From NCBI RefSeq assembly GCF_023227765.1, contig NZ_JALKBZ010000010.1, forward strand, positions 1 through 64,000: a stretch of 64,000 nucleotides of DNA, written 5' to 3'. Every line of letters begins with the position of its first letter. Position 1 is the stretch's first letter. The position numbers and the translations under genes were made by a program. The notes beneath the pieces were generated by a model. The model did not search any database, was not told the origin of the DNA, and worked only from the letters and a program-made list of their open reading frames with translations. Below, piece by piece: positions 1-9,441 of this stretch. This DNA comes from Fuchsiella alkaliacetigena (lineage in GTDB: Bacteria > Bacillota > Halanaerobiia > Halobacteroidales > Acetohalobiaceae).

Positions 1-118
1 TGCATTTTTTAAATTCAAACTGAGTATAAGAAATAAGATTGAGTTTTAAAATAAAATTTATTCATGCGATTGCCCTGTAATGCTAATATTTGTACTTGAT
101 ATTTAAAAATGATGTGAT

Positions 119-856
119 ATGCTTATGTTAGAAATAAAAGAGCTTTATAAAGCTTATGATAAGTTGGAAGTCTTAAAGGGGGTTAGTTTTGCTGTTCAAC
201 GAGGTGAAACTTTAGCTATTATGGGCCCTAGTGGTTGTGGTAAGTCTACTATTTTGCGCTGCATTAATAGATTGACTGAGGCTGACCAGGGTCAAATTAT
301 ATATAAGGGTACTAATCTGTTGGAGTTGAGCGAAAGTGAAATGTTAGAGCTGAGAAAGGAGATTGCTTTTGTCTTTCAAAGCTTTAACTTAATAAATAGA
401 CTAACTGTTTGGGATAATGTATTACTGGCTTTACTCAAACATAAAATTCCCACCAAGGTTAAGCAGCAAAAGGTAAAGGAAAGTCTGGCCCAGGTGCGTT
501 TATTGGAGCGGAGTGAAGCTTATCCCTCACAATTGAGTGGAGGCGAAAAGCAAAGAGTGGGCCTGGCTAGAGCTTTGGTAATAGAGCCAGAATTAATCTT
601 ATTAGATGAACCTACGGCTGCTTTAGATCCTATCTTGGTAAAAGAGGTCTTAGATATTTTAGAAGAGTTGACTGTTACTGAAGATAAGACCTTAATTATT
701 GTTACTCACGAGGTAGCTTTTGCTTCGCGAGCAGCCGATAGGATTTTGTTAATGGATCAGGGGAAAATAGTGGAACGAGGGACTCCGCAGGCTGTCTTTA
801 ATAATCCTAGTTCTAAGATAGGCCAGAAGTATCAGGAGTTAAAGGAATACCAGTGA
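119..856 (+). CDS. ABC transporter ATP-binding protein, amino-acid (GlnQ-like) type
   Basis: This is a 245-residue cytoplasmic ATPase subunit of an ABC transporter. It has Walker A GPSGCGKST near residue 37, a Q-loop (FVFQSFN), signature LSGGEKQR, Walker B LILLDEP and the switch histidine in VTHE. Single-domain length and sequence style match the polar amino-acid/phosphonate importer ATPases. No permease or binding protein is visible, so any partners would lie left of the window. Two in-frame ATGs (119, 125) are possible and neither has a convincing ribosome site. A gap of about 160 bases separates it from lpxC, so it may be the last gene of a different transcript. The family call is safe; the substrate is not known. 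Confidence 0.85.
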   Translation: MLMLEIKELYKAYDKLEVLKGVSFAVQRGETLAIMGPSGCGKSTILRCINRLTEADQGQIIYKGTNLLELSESEMLELRKEIAFVFQSFNLINRLTVWDNVLLALLKHKIPTKVKQQKVKESLAQVRLLERSEAYPSQLSGGEKQRVGLARALVIEPELILLDEPTAALDPILVKEVLDILEELTVTEDKTLIIVTHEVAFASRAADRILLMDQGKIVERGTPQAVFNNPSSKIGQKYQELKEYQ

Positions 857-1020
857 ACCTCTCCACCCAAATCAAGAATAAGATTTTCATCAAAGATACT
901 AGCTTTGCGCAGGATGGAGTTTTCTCGGCTGTTTTTGATAAATTTTAAAAGATTGCAGGAAAATGTAGATAAGTTCTGGAAATAGTTAAAAGTTATTGTT
1001 ATTAGGGAAGGAGGCAGCTG

Positions 1021-1863
1021 ATGTCTTTTGATTTTCAGTACCAGCAAACCTTAGAGCAAGAGACTTCTTATACAGGTATAGGTCTACATACTGGCCAAGA
1101 GGTAACTATTAATTTTAAACCTTCAGCAGCAGATAGTGGGATAAAGTTTAAACGAGTAGACCTGCCTGGGCAGCCCGAAATAAAGGCTACAGTAGATAAT
1201 GTATTGACTACTAATCGTTGTACTACTATTGGTAATCAAAACTTCAAAATAAGCACTATAGAGCATTTATTAGCAGCTTTAGGTGCTCTAGGCATAGATA
1301 ATCTATTGATTGAATTAGATGCTGAAGAAGTACCAGTTACTGATGGGAGTGCTCAGATTTATTTAGATCTTTTAACTAAGACAGGTGTTAAAAGATTAGC
1401 TAAAGCTCGTTTAAGTAAAAAAGTTAAAGAGACTGTTTCACTTAGAGAAAGGAACAGTTTTTTAATAGCTCTTCCCTTTGAGGGCTTGAGGATTACCTAT
1501 ACCTTTGTCAGCGAACATCCTGCTGTAGGAAATCAGTTTGCTGATTTGATATTAACTGAAGAAACTTTTAGAAAAGAGGTGGCTGCCAGTAGAACTTTTG
1601 GCTTTGCTAGAGAAGTGGAGGCTTTGCAGAAACGCGGTTTGGCTTTAGGTGGTAGTTTGGAGAATGCAGTTTTAATTGGGGAAGAAGAGATAGTTAATGA
1701 GTTGAGGTTTGATAATGAGTTTGCTAGACATAAAATTTTGGATATTATAGGAGACTTGACGCTAATTGAGCCCTTTACGGGACATATTGTAGCTGTTCGT
1801 TCTGGACATGCTCTTAATATCGATTTAGCTAAGAAGTTAAGGGAGCAATTCAAAAGTAAATAG
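1021..1863 (+). CDS. lpxC: UDP-3-O-acyl-N-acetylglucosamine deacetylase
   Basis: LpxC removes the N-acetyl group from UDP-3-O-acyl-GlcNAc, the committed step of lipid A synthesis in the cytoplasm. The 280-residue protein has the zinc-site histidine in TIEHLLAALGALGIDN (about residue 82) and the second zinc motif HKILDIIGDL near residue 240. The C-terminal GHIVAVRSGHALN carries the catalytic histidine region. Length fits stand-alone LpxC, not the LpxC-FabZ fusion, and fabZ follows as a separate gene. The start has a strong ribosome site (GGAAGGAGG). It begins a tightly packed LPS operon. LpxD, needed for the next step, is not in the window and may lie upstream. Confidence 0.97.
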   Translation: MSFDFQYQQTLEQETSYTGIGLHTGQEVTINFKPSAADSGIKFKRVDLPGQPEIKATVDNVLTTNRCTTIGNQNFKISTIEHLLAALGALGIDNLLIELDAEEVPVTDGSAQIYLDLLTKTGVKRLAKARLSKKVKETVSLRERNSFLIALPFEGLRITYTFVSEHPAVGNQFADLILTEETFRKEVAASRTFGFAREVEALQKRGLALGGSLENAVLIGEEEIVNELRFDNEFARHKILDIIGDLTLIEPFTGHIVAVRSGHALNIDLAKKLREQFKSK

Positions 1864-1893
1864 TTATCTGAAACGAGATAGGGAGGCTTAGTT

Positions 1894-2319
1894 ATGTTAG
1901 ATATAAATAAAATTAAGGAAATTTTACCTCATCGCTATCCTTTTTTATTAGTGGATAGGATTTTGGAAATGGAAGCTGAAAAGATTATCGGTTTAAAGAA
2001 TGTAAGTGCTAATGAAAACTTTTTTAATGGTCACTATCCAGACCATCCAGTAATGCCGGGAGTTTTAATTGTGGAAGCTATGGCTCAGGTAGCTGGAGTA
2101 TTGATGTTGGATCAGCAAGGAGATGAAAACTCAGTTCCTTATTTTGCGGGTATTGATAAGGCTCGATTTAGAAAACCGGTAGTTCCTGGTGATCAACTGA
2201 TAATTAAGGCTGAGGTTTTGAAGCTCAGGGGTAGAATTGGCAAGATAGCCGCTGAAGCTTCAGTAGAAGATAAAGTTGTAGCTGAAGCTAAACTAATGTT
2301 CGCTATTGAACAAAAATGA
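1894..2319 (+). CDS. fabZ: 3-hydroxyacyl-ACP dehydratase
   Basis: FabZ dehydrates 3-hydroxyacyl-ACP in fatty acid elongation and so competes with LpxA/LpxD for hydroxyacyl-ACP. The 141-residue hot-dog fold protein shows the catalytic histidine in GHYPDHPVMPG (about residues 48-58) and the catalytic glutamate in VEAMAQ. It has the N-terminal LPHRYPFLLVDR signature. It lies 30 bases after lpxC and 30 before lpxA, with a GGGAGG ribosome site. The lpxC-fabZ-lpxA order is classical for diderm Firmicutes, where the two activities balance phospholipid and lipid A supply. Confidence 0.96.
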   Translation: MLDINKIKEILPHRYPFLLVDRILEMEAEKIIGLKNVSANENFFNGHYPDHPVMPGVLIVEAMAQVAGVLMLDQQGDENSVPYFAGIDKARFRKPVVPGDQLIIKAEVLKLRGRIGKIAAEASVEDKVVAEAKLMFAIEQK

Positions 2320-2349
2320 TCTATTAGTTAGATTTAGGGGGAAAGATTA

Positions 2350-3162
2350 ATGAATGATAAGAATAAGCAGAATAATGTGGTCCATATGGCTAATATTCAC
2401 GAGACGGCAGTTATTGATCCAGGGGCAAAGATAGGGAAGGATGTAAAAATTGGCCCTTATAGTGTGATTGGGGAGCATGTAGAGATTGGAGAAGGGACTA
2501 AAATTGGATCTCACGTAGTAATTAAAGGTTGGACTACCTTAGGCCAAAATAATGAAATCTTTACTGGAGCTTCAATAGGTTTGCAACCTCAGGATCAGAA
2601 GTTCAAAGGAGAAAAAAGTTATCTCTTTATAGGTGATAATAATACTATTCGTGAATATGCTACCATTCATCGAGGCACCGAAGATGGTGGTGGGGAGACT
2701 AAAATTGGTGATGATAATTTAATTATGGCTTATTGTCACGTGGCTCATGACTGTCAGTTAGGTAATGAGATAATTATGTCCAATGCTGCTAATTTAGCGG
2801 GACACGTGATGATTGAAGACTCGGCAGTAATAGCTGGTTTATCGGGGATTCACCAGTTTGTGCGCATTGGTAAAATGGCTATGGTAGGAGCTCATTCCAA
2901 GGTTGTTAAGGATGTACCACCTTATGTGTTAGTTGATGGTCATCCAGCTACTGTAGGGGGAATTAATGTAGTTGGTTTGCGGAGAAATGGGGTTACTCCG
3001 GAGTTGAGACAGCAGATTAAAAGAGCTTATAAGTGTTTATATCGCTCTGATCTAAATATTTCTCAAGCTATTGATAAAATGGATCAAGAGTTAGATAGCA
3101 GTGCTGAAATTGAGCACTTTTTGCGTTTTTTGAGAAATGCACAACGAGGTATCTGTAGATAG
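2350..3162 (+). CDS. lpxA: UDP-N-acetylglucosamine acyltransferase
   Basis: LpxA transfers a 3-hydroxyacyl chain from ACP to the 3-OH of UDP-GlcNAc, the first lipid A reaction. The 270-residue protein is a left-handed beta-helix with many hexapeptide repeats (I/V-G-x-x-x-x) from residue 15 to 190, then an alpha-helical C-terminal domain. The catalytic His region is in YCHVAHDCQLGN. The start at 2350 is chosen because AGGGGGAA lies about 8 bases upstream. A second ATG at 2386 would give the more usual short N-terminus but has no ribosome site, so a roughly 12-residue extension is likely. Confidence 0.96.
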   Translation: MNDKNKQNNVVHMANIHETAVIDPGAKIGKDVKIGPYSVIGEHVEIGEGTKIGSHVVIKGWTTLGQNNEIFTGASIGLQPQDQKFKGEKSYLFIGDNNTIREYATIHRGTEDGGGETKIGDDNLIMAYCHVAHDCQLGNEIIMSNAANLAGHVMIEDSAVIAGLSGIHQFVRIGKMAMVGAHSKVVKDVPPYVLVDGHPATVGGINVVGLRRNGVTPELRQQIKRAYKCLYRSDLNISQAIDKMDQELDSSAEIEHFLRFLRNAQRGICR

Positions 3163-3182
3163 ATCAATATAGGAGGATTGGC

Positions 3183-4019
3183 ATGCAAAGAGTAGGCTTA
3201 CTTGCAGGTGATGGAAATTTACCTTTGGTTTTTGCTCATGGAGCTAGGACTAGAGAAGTAGAAGTAGTAGCTATTAGTGTTACTCCTAATGCTTTAGCAG
3301 CTGAGTTAGCAGAGATTGTTGATGAACATTATCAGCTTAGCGTAGCTCAGTTGGGAGCAGTAATAGCTAAGTTAAAAGAATTAGACGTAGAAGAAGTAGT
3401 GATGGCTGGCAAGGTTAATAAGGACTTAATGTTTGCTTTGGATTTTGATCAACGAGCTATGACTCTTTTAAATAGATTACAGGAAAAGAATGATGATTCA
3501 ATTCTGTTGGCTTTGGTGAATGAGTTAGAAAGTGAAGGAATTAAAGTAAAGCAACAAACGACTTATTTGGAGGAACTGTTCCCTGAGATTGGTCAGCTGA
3601 ATGATGTTGAGCCTAGTGAAGAAGATCTCTTTAATATGGAGTTTGGCTTTAAAATGGCTAAAGGGATTGGGGCTTTGGATATTGGGCAGACGGTAGTGGT
3701 TAGAGATGGAGCAGTAATAGCTGTGGAAGCTATTGAAGGTACGGATAAAGCAATCTTACGTAGTGGGGAATTAGCTCCGGGAGATATGATTGTAGCTAAG
3801 GTGAGCAAGCCGGAGCAGGACTTCAGATTCGATATTCCTACTATCGGTATGCAGACTATGGAGAACTTAATTAAAGTAGGAGCTAGAGGAATTGTGATTG
3901 AGGCAGGCAAGACTTTTATTCTCGATGAAACTGAGGTGTTAGCTAAAGCTAATCAAGCAGGAATTTCGGTAGTAGCAATGGGGTGGCAAGATGAACAAGG
4001 TGTTATTAGTAGCCGGTGA
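3183..4019 (+). CDS. lpxI: UDP-2,3-diacylglucosamine diphosphatase LpxI
   Basis: LpxI hydrolyses UDP-2,3-diacylglucosamine to lipid X and UMP. It is the alternative to LpxH in many non-proteobacterial and alphaproteobacterial lineages. The 278-residue protein has the family N-terminus GLLAGDGNLPLVFA, a central VVMAGKVNKDLMF segment, and a C-terminal DUF1009 half with DIPTIGMQTMENL and AGKTFILD. It lies exactly where lpxI is expected, before lpxB, and overlaps lpxB by 29 bases, which implies translational coupling. A GGAGG ribosome site precedes the ATG. No lpxH-like gene is in the window. Confidence 0.95.
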   Translation: MQRVGLLAGDGNLPLVFAHGARTREVEVVAISVTPNALAAELAEIVDEHYQLSVAQLGAVIAKLKELDVEEVVMAGKVNKDLMFALDFDQRAMTLLNRLQEKNDDSILLALVNELESEGIKVKQQTTYLEELFPEIGQLNDVEPSEEDLFNMEFGFKMAKGIGALDIGQTVVVRDGAVIAVEAIEGTDKAILRSGELAPGDMIVAKVSKPEQDFRFDIPTIGMQTMENLIKVGARGIVIEAGKTFILDETEVLAKANQAGISVVAMGWQDEQGVISSR

Positions 4020-5124
4020 GGCTTCCGGTGATTTGCATGCAGCGCGAGTAATGGAAGAAATGAAAGAGCTTAATGATAATCTAGAATTTATTGGTATCGG
4101 TGGACAGAGAATGGCTGCCGCCGGGATGGAGGTGCTTTTCGACCCTACTAGCCGGAGTACTATTGGTTTTGTGGAGGCTATTAAGCATCTTCCTTTGTTA
4201 TGGGGGGTACTGAAGGATTTAGAAGAGTTAATTGAGAGAGCAGAGCCGGCAGTAGCTTTATTAGTCGACTATTCTGCTTTTAACCTCCGGGTGGCTAAGT
4301 TGACTCAAGAAAAAGGGATACCTACCGTGAACTATTTTGCTCCTTCGGCTTGGGCTTGGGGTAAGTGGCGGGCCCGAAAGATGGCCCGCCGAGAGGCAAA
4401 GATAGCTTCGGTCTTTCCGATGGAGGCTGAAGTGTATCGTCAGGCTGGAGCTGAGGTTAACTTTGTAGGTCATCCCTTATTGGATATTGTAGAGCCTCAG
4501 TTAAATAAAGAAGAAGCAGCAGCTGAATTTGAAATTGATCTCGACAGTGAGATAATTGGCTTATTACCCGGCAGTAGAGAACAGGAAATAAAAGGATTAT
4601 TACCGCCAATGCTGGCCACAGCAGAGCTGATTGCTGCTCAGCGGGAGGTTCAATTTTTATTGCCTAGGGCTGAGACTGTTTCTCAGGATTTGTTAACGGA
4701 GTTAATAGCAGAAAGCGACTTAGAGATTAAAGTAGTTGAGGGTCATTCCTACGAAGTAATGAACTTAGCTAAGCTGATTTTAGTAGCTTCGGGAACGGCA
4801 ACTCTGGAAGCTGCCTGTCTGGGTACGCCGATGATAATTCTTTACCAAACAGCCTTTCTTACCTGGTGTTTAGCTCAAATATTAGTTGATGTACCCTATA
4901 TAGGTTTACCTAATTTGATTTTAGAAGAAGAGATAGTACCAGAGTTTTTGCAAAAGGAGATCAAGGCAGAATCTATTGCTCAGGTAGGACTACAGATCTT
5001 AAATTCACCTACTAAGCAGGCTCAGATTAAGAAAAATTTAGAGCAGGTAGTGACTGAACTGGGAGCAGGAGGAGCTACTAAACGAGTAGCAGAAATGGTT
5101 TTAGAAGTTGGAGGAGTGAAATAA
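3991..5124 (+). CDS. lpxB: Lipid A disaccharide synthase
   Basis: LpxB (GT19) joins lipid X and UDP-2,3-diacylglucosamine into the beta-1,6 lipid A disaccharide at the inner membrane. The 377-residue protein begins with VAGEASGDLHAARV. It carries the family's YFAPSAWAWGKWRARKM block, LLPGSREQEI, and the donor-site ASGTATLEAACLGTPM. The start lies inside lpxI (29-base overlap), an arrangement that couples translation. The stop is followed two bases later by the flippase gene start. Confidence 0.97.
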   Translation: MNKVLLVAGEASGDLHAARVMEEMKELNDNLEFIGIGGQRMAAAGMEVLFDPTSRSTIGFVEAIKHLPLLWGVLKDLEELIERAEPAVALLVDYSAFNLRVAKLTQEKGIPTVNYFAPSAWAWGKWRARKMARREAKIASVFPMEAEVYRQAGAEVNFVGHPLLDIVEPQLNKEEAAAEFEIDLDSEIIGLLPGSREQEIKGLLPPMLATAELIAAQREVQFLLPRAETVSQDLLTELIAESDLEIKVVEGHSYEVMNLAKLILVASGTATLEAACLGTPMIILYQTAFLTWCLAQILVDVPYIGLPNLILEEEIVPEFLQKEIKAESIAQVGLQILNSPTKQAQIKKNLEQVVTELGAGGATKRVAEMVLEVGGVK

Positions 5125-5126
5125 GA

Positions 5127-6863
5127 TTGGAATTAATCAAGAGATTACTATTAACTTATGTTAAACCTTATCGAAAAAGATTTACCTTAGCTATTATAGC
5201 GATGATATTTCATTCTGGCTTTACCGTGCTCACAGCTAAGGTATTTAAGGACTTAATAGATACTGTAGTGGCTAATATGGCTAATCCCGATGCTGACTTA
5301 ATGCAGTTAAACTTAGTAGCAGCTTCAATTATTGGAGTTTACGTAGCTAAAGGCTTAACCTACTATGCTCAGAAGTATTTAACCTACTACGTCGCTCAAA
5401 AGTCTATCCGGGATATTAGAAATGATCTCTATCGTCATATGCAGAACCTTTCTTTAGGCTTTTATGATCAGGTTAAAACGGGAAAGTTGATGTCGCGGAT
5501 TACTAATGATGTAGGTCAATTGGAAAGTGCTATTGTTTCCGGAGCGGTGGGGATTTTTTATAAATCCTTTACCTTAATAGGAGGATTAGCCTATCTATTT
5601 TATCTTAACTGGAGGCTATCTATGGCCGTGTTGGTGATCTTTCCGGCGGTGACTTATATATTTATTAAGTTTAACCGGAAGATTCGCAAGGTGAGTAGGC
5701 GAATGCAGGTTAAAGTAGCTAACTTTACCGATGTATTACAGGAAACCTTGGCTGGAATTAGAGTAGTTAAGTCTTTTGGGCAAGAAGAGTATGAATATCA
5801 GCGTTTTAGTGAAGAAAATCAAGCTAGCTTTGAAGCAACTATGAAGAACAAGCAGTTGAATGCTAGCTTAAGTCCTTTAATTGAACTATTAGCAGCTTTT
5901 TCCTTTACTTTTGTACTTTGGTTTGGAGGCTATCAGGTAATGCAGGGTAATATGACTACCGGGGAGATGATGGGTTTCTTTACTCTGCTGATTACTATTT
6001 CGGACCCTATTAAATCTTTAAGTAAGCTTTCGGGTAAAATACAAAAGGCTTTAGCAGCTGCTGAACGAATTTTTGAAGTGATGGATATTGAAAGTGAGAT
6101 CGACGAAAAAGAGGATGCTATTGAGTTAACTGAGGTTACTGGTAGAGTGGAGTTTAAAGATGTTTATTTCCGTTATAATGAACAGGAAATGGTCTTAAAA
6201 GGAATTAATCTAGTAGCTAATCCCGGCGAGGTTGTAGCTCTAGTAGGGCCTAGTGGAGCTGGTAAGTCTACTTTAGTAGATTTAATTCCTAGATTTTATG
6301 AAACGGAGCGCGGAGATATCTTTATAGATGATTATAATATTAAAGACTTAACTATAGATTCCCTACGTTCTAAGTTAGGAATAGTTCCCCAAGAGACGAT
6401 GCTTTTTGCAGAGACTGTGAGAAATAATATTGCTTATGGTTCTATAGATAGAGCAGAAGAGGAGATTATTGCCGCCACTAAAGCAGCTAATGCTCACGAC
6501 TTTATTATGGGCTTTCCGGAAGGCTATGATACCAAGATTGGGGAAAGAGGAGTTAGTCTTTCCGGAGGTCAGAAGCAGCGAGTAGCTATTGCTAGAGCTA
6601 TCTTAAAGGATCCGGAAATCTTAATTCTTGATGAAGCTACTTCTTCTTTGGATACGGAGTCCGAAGCTTTAGTACAAGAAGCTTTAGATAGATTAATGGA
6701 GAATAGAACTACCTTTGTAATTGCTCATCGCTTGTCTACAATTCTCAATGCTGATCAAATACTGGTAATTGAAGATGGTGAGATTGTAGAGCGCGGAACT
6801 CATAGCGAGCTATTAGAGCAAGGAGGACTATACAGCAGCTTATACGAAGTACAATTCGAATAG
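5127..6863 (+). CDS. msbA: Lipid A export ABC flippase, MsbA-like
   Basis: This 578-residue half-transporter has an N-terminal six-helix membrane domain and a C-terminal ATPase domain: Walker A GPSGAGKST, signature LSGGQKQR, Walker B ILILDEATSSLD. Such MsbA-type exporters flip lipid A-core from the inner to the outer leaflet of the inner membrane. Its position right after lpxB and before lpxK supports that role. It starts with TTG two bases after the lpxB stop, with GGAGG about 12 bases upstream. A general multidrug role cannot be excluded from sequence alone. Confidence 0.9.
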   Translation: MELIKRLLLTYVKPYRKRFTLAIIAMIFHSGFTVLTAKVFKDLIDTVVANMANPDADLMQLNLVAASIIGVYVAKGLTYYAQKYLTYYVAQKSIRDIRNDLYRHMQNLSLGFYDQVKTGKLMSRITNDVGQLESAIVSGAVGIFYKSFTLIGGLAYLFYLNWRLSMAVLVIFPAVTYIFIKFNRKIRKVSRRMQVKVANFTDVLQETLAGIRVVKSFGQEEYEYQRFSEENQASFEATMKNKQLNASLSPLIELLAAFSFTFVLWFGGYQVMQGNMTTGEMMGFFTLLITISDPIKSLSKLSGKIQKALAAAERIFEVMDIESEIDEKEDAIELTEVTGRVEFKDVYFRYNEQEMVLKGINLVANPGEVVALVGPSGAGKSTLVDLIPRFYETERGDIFIDDYNIKDLTIDSLRSKLGIVPQETMLFAETVRNNIAYGSIDRAEEEIIAATKAANAHDFIMGFPEGYDTKIGERGVSLSGGQKQRVAIARAILKDPEILILDEATSSLDTESEALVQEALDRLMENRTTFVIAHRLSTILNADQILVIEDGEIVERGTHSELLEQGGLYSSLYEVQFE

Positions 6864-6876
6864 TGGAGGGAAAGAG

Positions 6877-7563
6877 ATGCAGGGCAAGGATAGAGACTTA
6901 AAGGATCGAATCCAGTTGTGGATACTTTCGGTGATTTGTTTTGTGTTTGTATTGATAGCTAACTGGAGCGTTAAAGACCTAGTTGTAGTTGGCGAGGAGC
7001 GGATAGAAAGGCTAACAGCTGAACAGCAGGGACTGATTTTTGCTCTGTGGCACGGAAAGATGTTATTACCGATGTACTATTTACGACAGCGCGGTTACTA
7101 TACTTTAGCTAGTCTCAGCAAAGCGGGTGAATGTATTAGCTGGGTTTTAAATAAATTAGGCTGGCAGATAATGAGAGGTTCTAACTTAAAAGGTTCTAAA
7201 ACTAAAGGAAGTGTCCGTTCTTTGATTAGATTAATTAAGGTTTTAAGGCGCGGAGAAACTGTGGCTATTACTCCCGATGGCCCGCGAGGCCCGCGCCATC
7301 AGCTCAGTCCAGGAGTGCTTTATTTAGCTCAGAAGAGTGAGGCAGTAGTGGTGCCTATCGGAGTAGCTATGGCTAAGAAAAAAGAGGTGGGTACTTGGGA
7401 TCGCTTTAATATCCCTTATCCTTTCACTAAAGGAGCTATCTATTTTGCTCCGGCTATAGAGGTGCCGACGGAACTATCTAAAGCCGAAAGGGAGGCTAAG
7501 AAAGAGGAAGTAGAAGAAGCTATCTTAGCAGCTGATAAAAAGGCGGAAGCTTTACTAAACTAA
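6877..7563 (+). CDS. DUF374 lysophospholipid/lipid A acyltransferase family protein
   Basis: This 228-residue protein belongs to the DUF374 branch of the acyltransferase superfamily. It has one N-terminal membrane segment (about residues 11-30), FALWHGKMLLPMYYL with a histidine-bearing acyltransferase-like motif, and the diagnostic TPDGPRGPRHQLSPG block. Proteins of this family occur in LPS operons of diderm Firmicutes and Aquificae next to msbA/lpxK and are thought to add acyl chains to lipid A precursors. A separate LpxL-type acyltransferase lies at 14 kb, so this organism may use two different late acyltransferases. The exact substrate is an inference. Confidence 0.88.
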   Translation: MQGKDRDLKDRIQLWILSVICFVFVLIANWSVKDLVVVGEERIERLTAEQQGLIFALWHGKMLLPMYYLRQRGYYTLASLSKAGECISWVLNKLGWQIMRGSNLKGSKTKGSVRSLIRLIKVLRRGETVAITPDGPRGPRHQLSPGVLYLAQKSEAVVVPIGVAMAKKKEVGTWDRFNIPYPFTKGAIYFAPAIEVPTELSKAEREAKKEEVEEAILAADKKAEALLN

Positions 7564-7567
7564 TAGG

Positions 7568-8707
7568 ATGGTTCTAAATATGAATAAAAAATTAGAAGAC
7601 TATCTATTGCAAGTAATTAGAGGTCATAAGCAGGGATTTATAGCTTGGTTAATCTTATTTCTCTTTACTTTGCTTTCCAATATTTATTATTTGGGAATTA
7701 AGTTCAGAACTAAGCTTTATCAATGGGGCTTTAAAGAGGATACCAAACTGCCTTGTCGAGTAATTAGTGTAGGCAATATTACTATGGGAGGGACGGGCAA
7801 GACGCCGATAGTGGAGTATTTAGCTAAAAAGTTTAAGCAGCGGGGTCGAAAAGTGGTGGTTCTCAATCGGGGCTATAAGGCTGATTTTACAGGAGAGGTC
7901 GGGGTGGTTTCCGACGGGACTTCGATTTTGATGGAGGGCTCTCAGGCTGGCGATGAAGCTTTGATGCTGGCCCAACGTTTGGAAGGAGTGCCGATAATTA
8001 TCGGTAGTAATCGGGTAGTTACTGGAGACTATGCCTGTCGAGAGTTTGAAGCTGAAATTTTAATTTTAGATGATGGCTTTCAGCACTGGCCTTTAGCTCG
8101 CGATGTGGACGTAGTGGTTATCGATGCTACTAATCCTTTTTCCAATGGCTATGTTATTCCGCGGGGGATTCTGAGGGAACCTTTGTCTAGCTTAGAAAGA
8201 GCTGATATCTTTTTATTAAGTAAGGTTGATCAAGCTCCGGAAGAGAAGCTAGCAGAAATTAAGGATAAATTGAATAAGTACAATCCGCAAGCGTTGATAT
8301 TTGAAACTGCCTACCGTCCTAGTTATTTACGTAACCTAGAGGGAAGTGTAAAGTTAGCAGCGGAGTTTTTAGCTAGGAAACGAGTAATAGCTGTTTCGGG
8401 AATTGGAAATCCAGCTTCTTTTGAGCAAACCTTAGAGGATTTAGGGGTGGAGCTAGTGAAGCATACTAAGTTTGAAGACCATCACCGTTATACTAAGGAG
8501 GAATTAGTAGATATTTTTTCTGAAGCTGCTGCTAAAGGAGTAGAGCTAATAGTTACTACTGAAAAGGATGCCGCCAGTATAGAAGCAGAGCTGGTAGAGG
8601 AAATTAAGGGACAGGGGATAGATTTTAGAGTTTTAGGAATTGAGGTAGAGGTTAAAACAGAAGAGGTGAGAATGGATAGTTTGTTAACTAAGATGGAGGG
8701 TAGATAA
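7568..8707 (+). CDS. lpxK: Tetraacyldisaccharide 4'-kinase
   Basis: LpxK phosphorylates the 4' position of the lipid A disaccharide to give lipid IVA. The 379-residue protein has an N-terminal membrane-associated segment (about residues 23-45) and the kinase P-loop SVGNITMGGTGKTP. The LDDGFQHWPLARDVDVVVID block is typical of LpxK, as is the closing VTTEKDA motif. Two starts are possible, ATG 7568 and ATG 7580. The second has GGATGG better spaced upstream and would shorten the protein by four residues. The stop overlaps the kdsB start by one base (TAATG). Confidence 0.96.
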   Translation: MVLNMNKKLEDYLLQVIRGHKQGFIAWLILFLFTLLSNIYYLGIKFRTKLYQWGFKEDTKLPCRVISVGNITMGGTGKTPIVEYLAKKFKQRGRKVVVLNRGYKADFTGEVGVVSDGTSILMEGSQAGDEALMLAQRLEGVPIIIGSNRVVTGDYACREFEAEILILDDGFQHWPLARDVDVVVIDATNPFSNGYVIPRGILREPLSSLERADIFLLSKVDQAPEEKLAEIKDKLNKYNPQALIFETAYRPSYLRNLEGSVKLAAEFLARKRVIAVSGIGNPASFEQTLEDLGVELVKHTKFEDHHRYTKEELVDIFSEAAAKGVELIVTTEKDAASIEAELVEEIKGQGIDFRVLGIEVEVKTEEVRMDSLLTKMEGR

Positions 8708-9441
8708 TGGAAGTAGTAGGAATTATTCCGGCCCGCTATGCGTCAACTCGCTTACCGGGTAAGCCTTTGGTGAATATTAACGGTAAAACTATGGTCGAAC
8801 ATGTTTATAGAAATTCAGCTCAAGCTAGAGTTTTGGATAGGGTGATTGTGGCTACCGATGATCAGCGAATTAAGAGTACTGTAGAGGACTTTGGGGGACA
8901 GGCGTTAATGACTGCGCCGACTCATCAGACTGGAACCGATCGTTTAGCTGAAGCAGCAGCTAAGCTGGAAGCGGAAATTGTAGTTAATATACAGGGAGAT
9001 GAGCCTTTAATTAAGGCGGAGATGATTGAAGAGGCTGTTGAGCCTTTATTGGTCGATCCTACTTTACAGATGGCAACTTTGAAGCGAGAACTCAAGGAAG
9101 AAGAACGCCTCACAGATCCCAATCTGGTTAAGGTGGTTACTGATCAAGAAGGTGATGCGCTTTATTTTTCGCGGGCCCGAATTCCTCATAATAGAGGAGC
9201 AGCGGCTAAGTTCTATGAACATGTGGGACTATATGTTTATCGACGAGACTTCTTATTGACTTTTAGCGAATTAGCAAGTACACCTTTGGAGAAAGCAGAG
9301 TCCTTAGAACAGTTAAGGGCCCTAGAAAACGGTTATCGAATTAAGGTAGTGGAAACAGAATATACTTCAATTGGAGTAGATACTGAAGAAGACTTGCAGT
9401 TAGTTAGAGAAATTATGAAAGGAGAGCAGCATGGAGAATAA
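8707..9441 (+). CDS. kdsB: 3-deoxy-manno-octulosonate cytidylyltransferase (CMP-Kdo synthetase)
   Basis: KdsB activates Kdo with CTP for transfer to lipid A. The 244-residue protein opens with GIIPARYASTRLPGKPL and contains VATDD, the NIQGDEPLI block and SRARIPHNR, all family hallmarks. It overlaps lpxK by one base and kdsA by eleven, so lpxK-kdsB-kdsA form one translationally coupled unit. The length matches the family (about 245 residues). Confidence 0.97.
   Translation: MEVVGIIPARYASTRLPGKPLVNINGKTMVEHVYRNSAQARVLDRVIVATDDQRIKSTVEDFGGQALMTAPTHQTGTDRLAEAAAKLEAEIVVNIQGDEPLIKAEMIEEAVEPLLVDPTLQMATLKRELKEEERLTDPNLVKVVTDQEGDALYFSRARIPHNRGAAAKFYEHVGLYVYRRDFLLTFSELASTPLEKAESLEQLRALENGYRIKVVETEYTSIGVDTEEDLQLVREIMKGEQHGE

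Noticed and set aside
857-1020. A 23-codon peptide frame (about 919-987) upstream of lpxC and a TTGATA promoter-like box
   Set aside because: No ribosome site for the peptide and no matching -10 at proper spacing; the evidence is too thin.
1533-1853. Open frame of 106 codons on the minus strand inside lpxC
   Set aside because: It lies wholly within a well-supported gene, has no ribosome site, and its translation resembles no family. The same applies to the minus-strand frames within lpxI (3593-3910), kdsB, kdsD and rfaE1.
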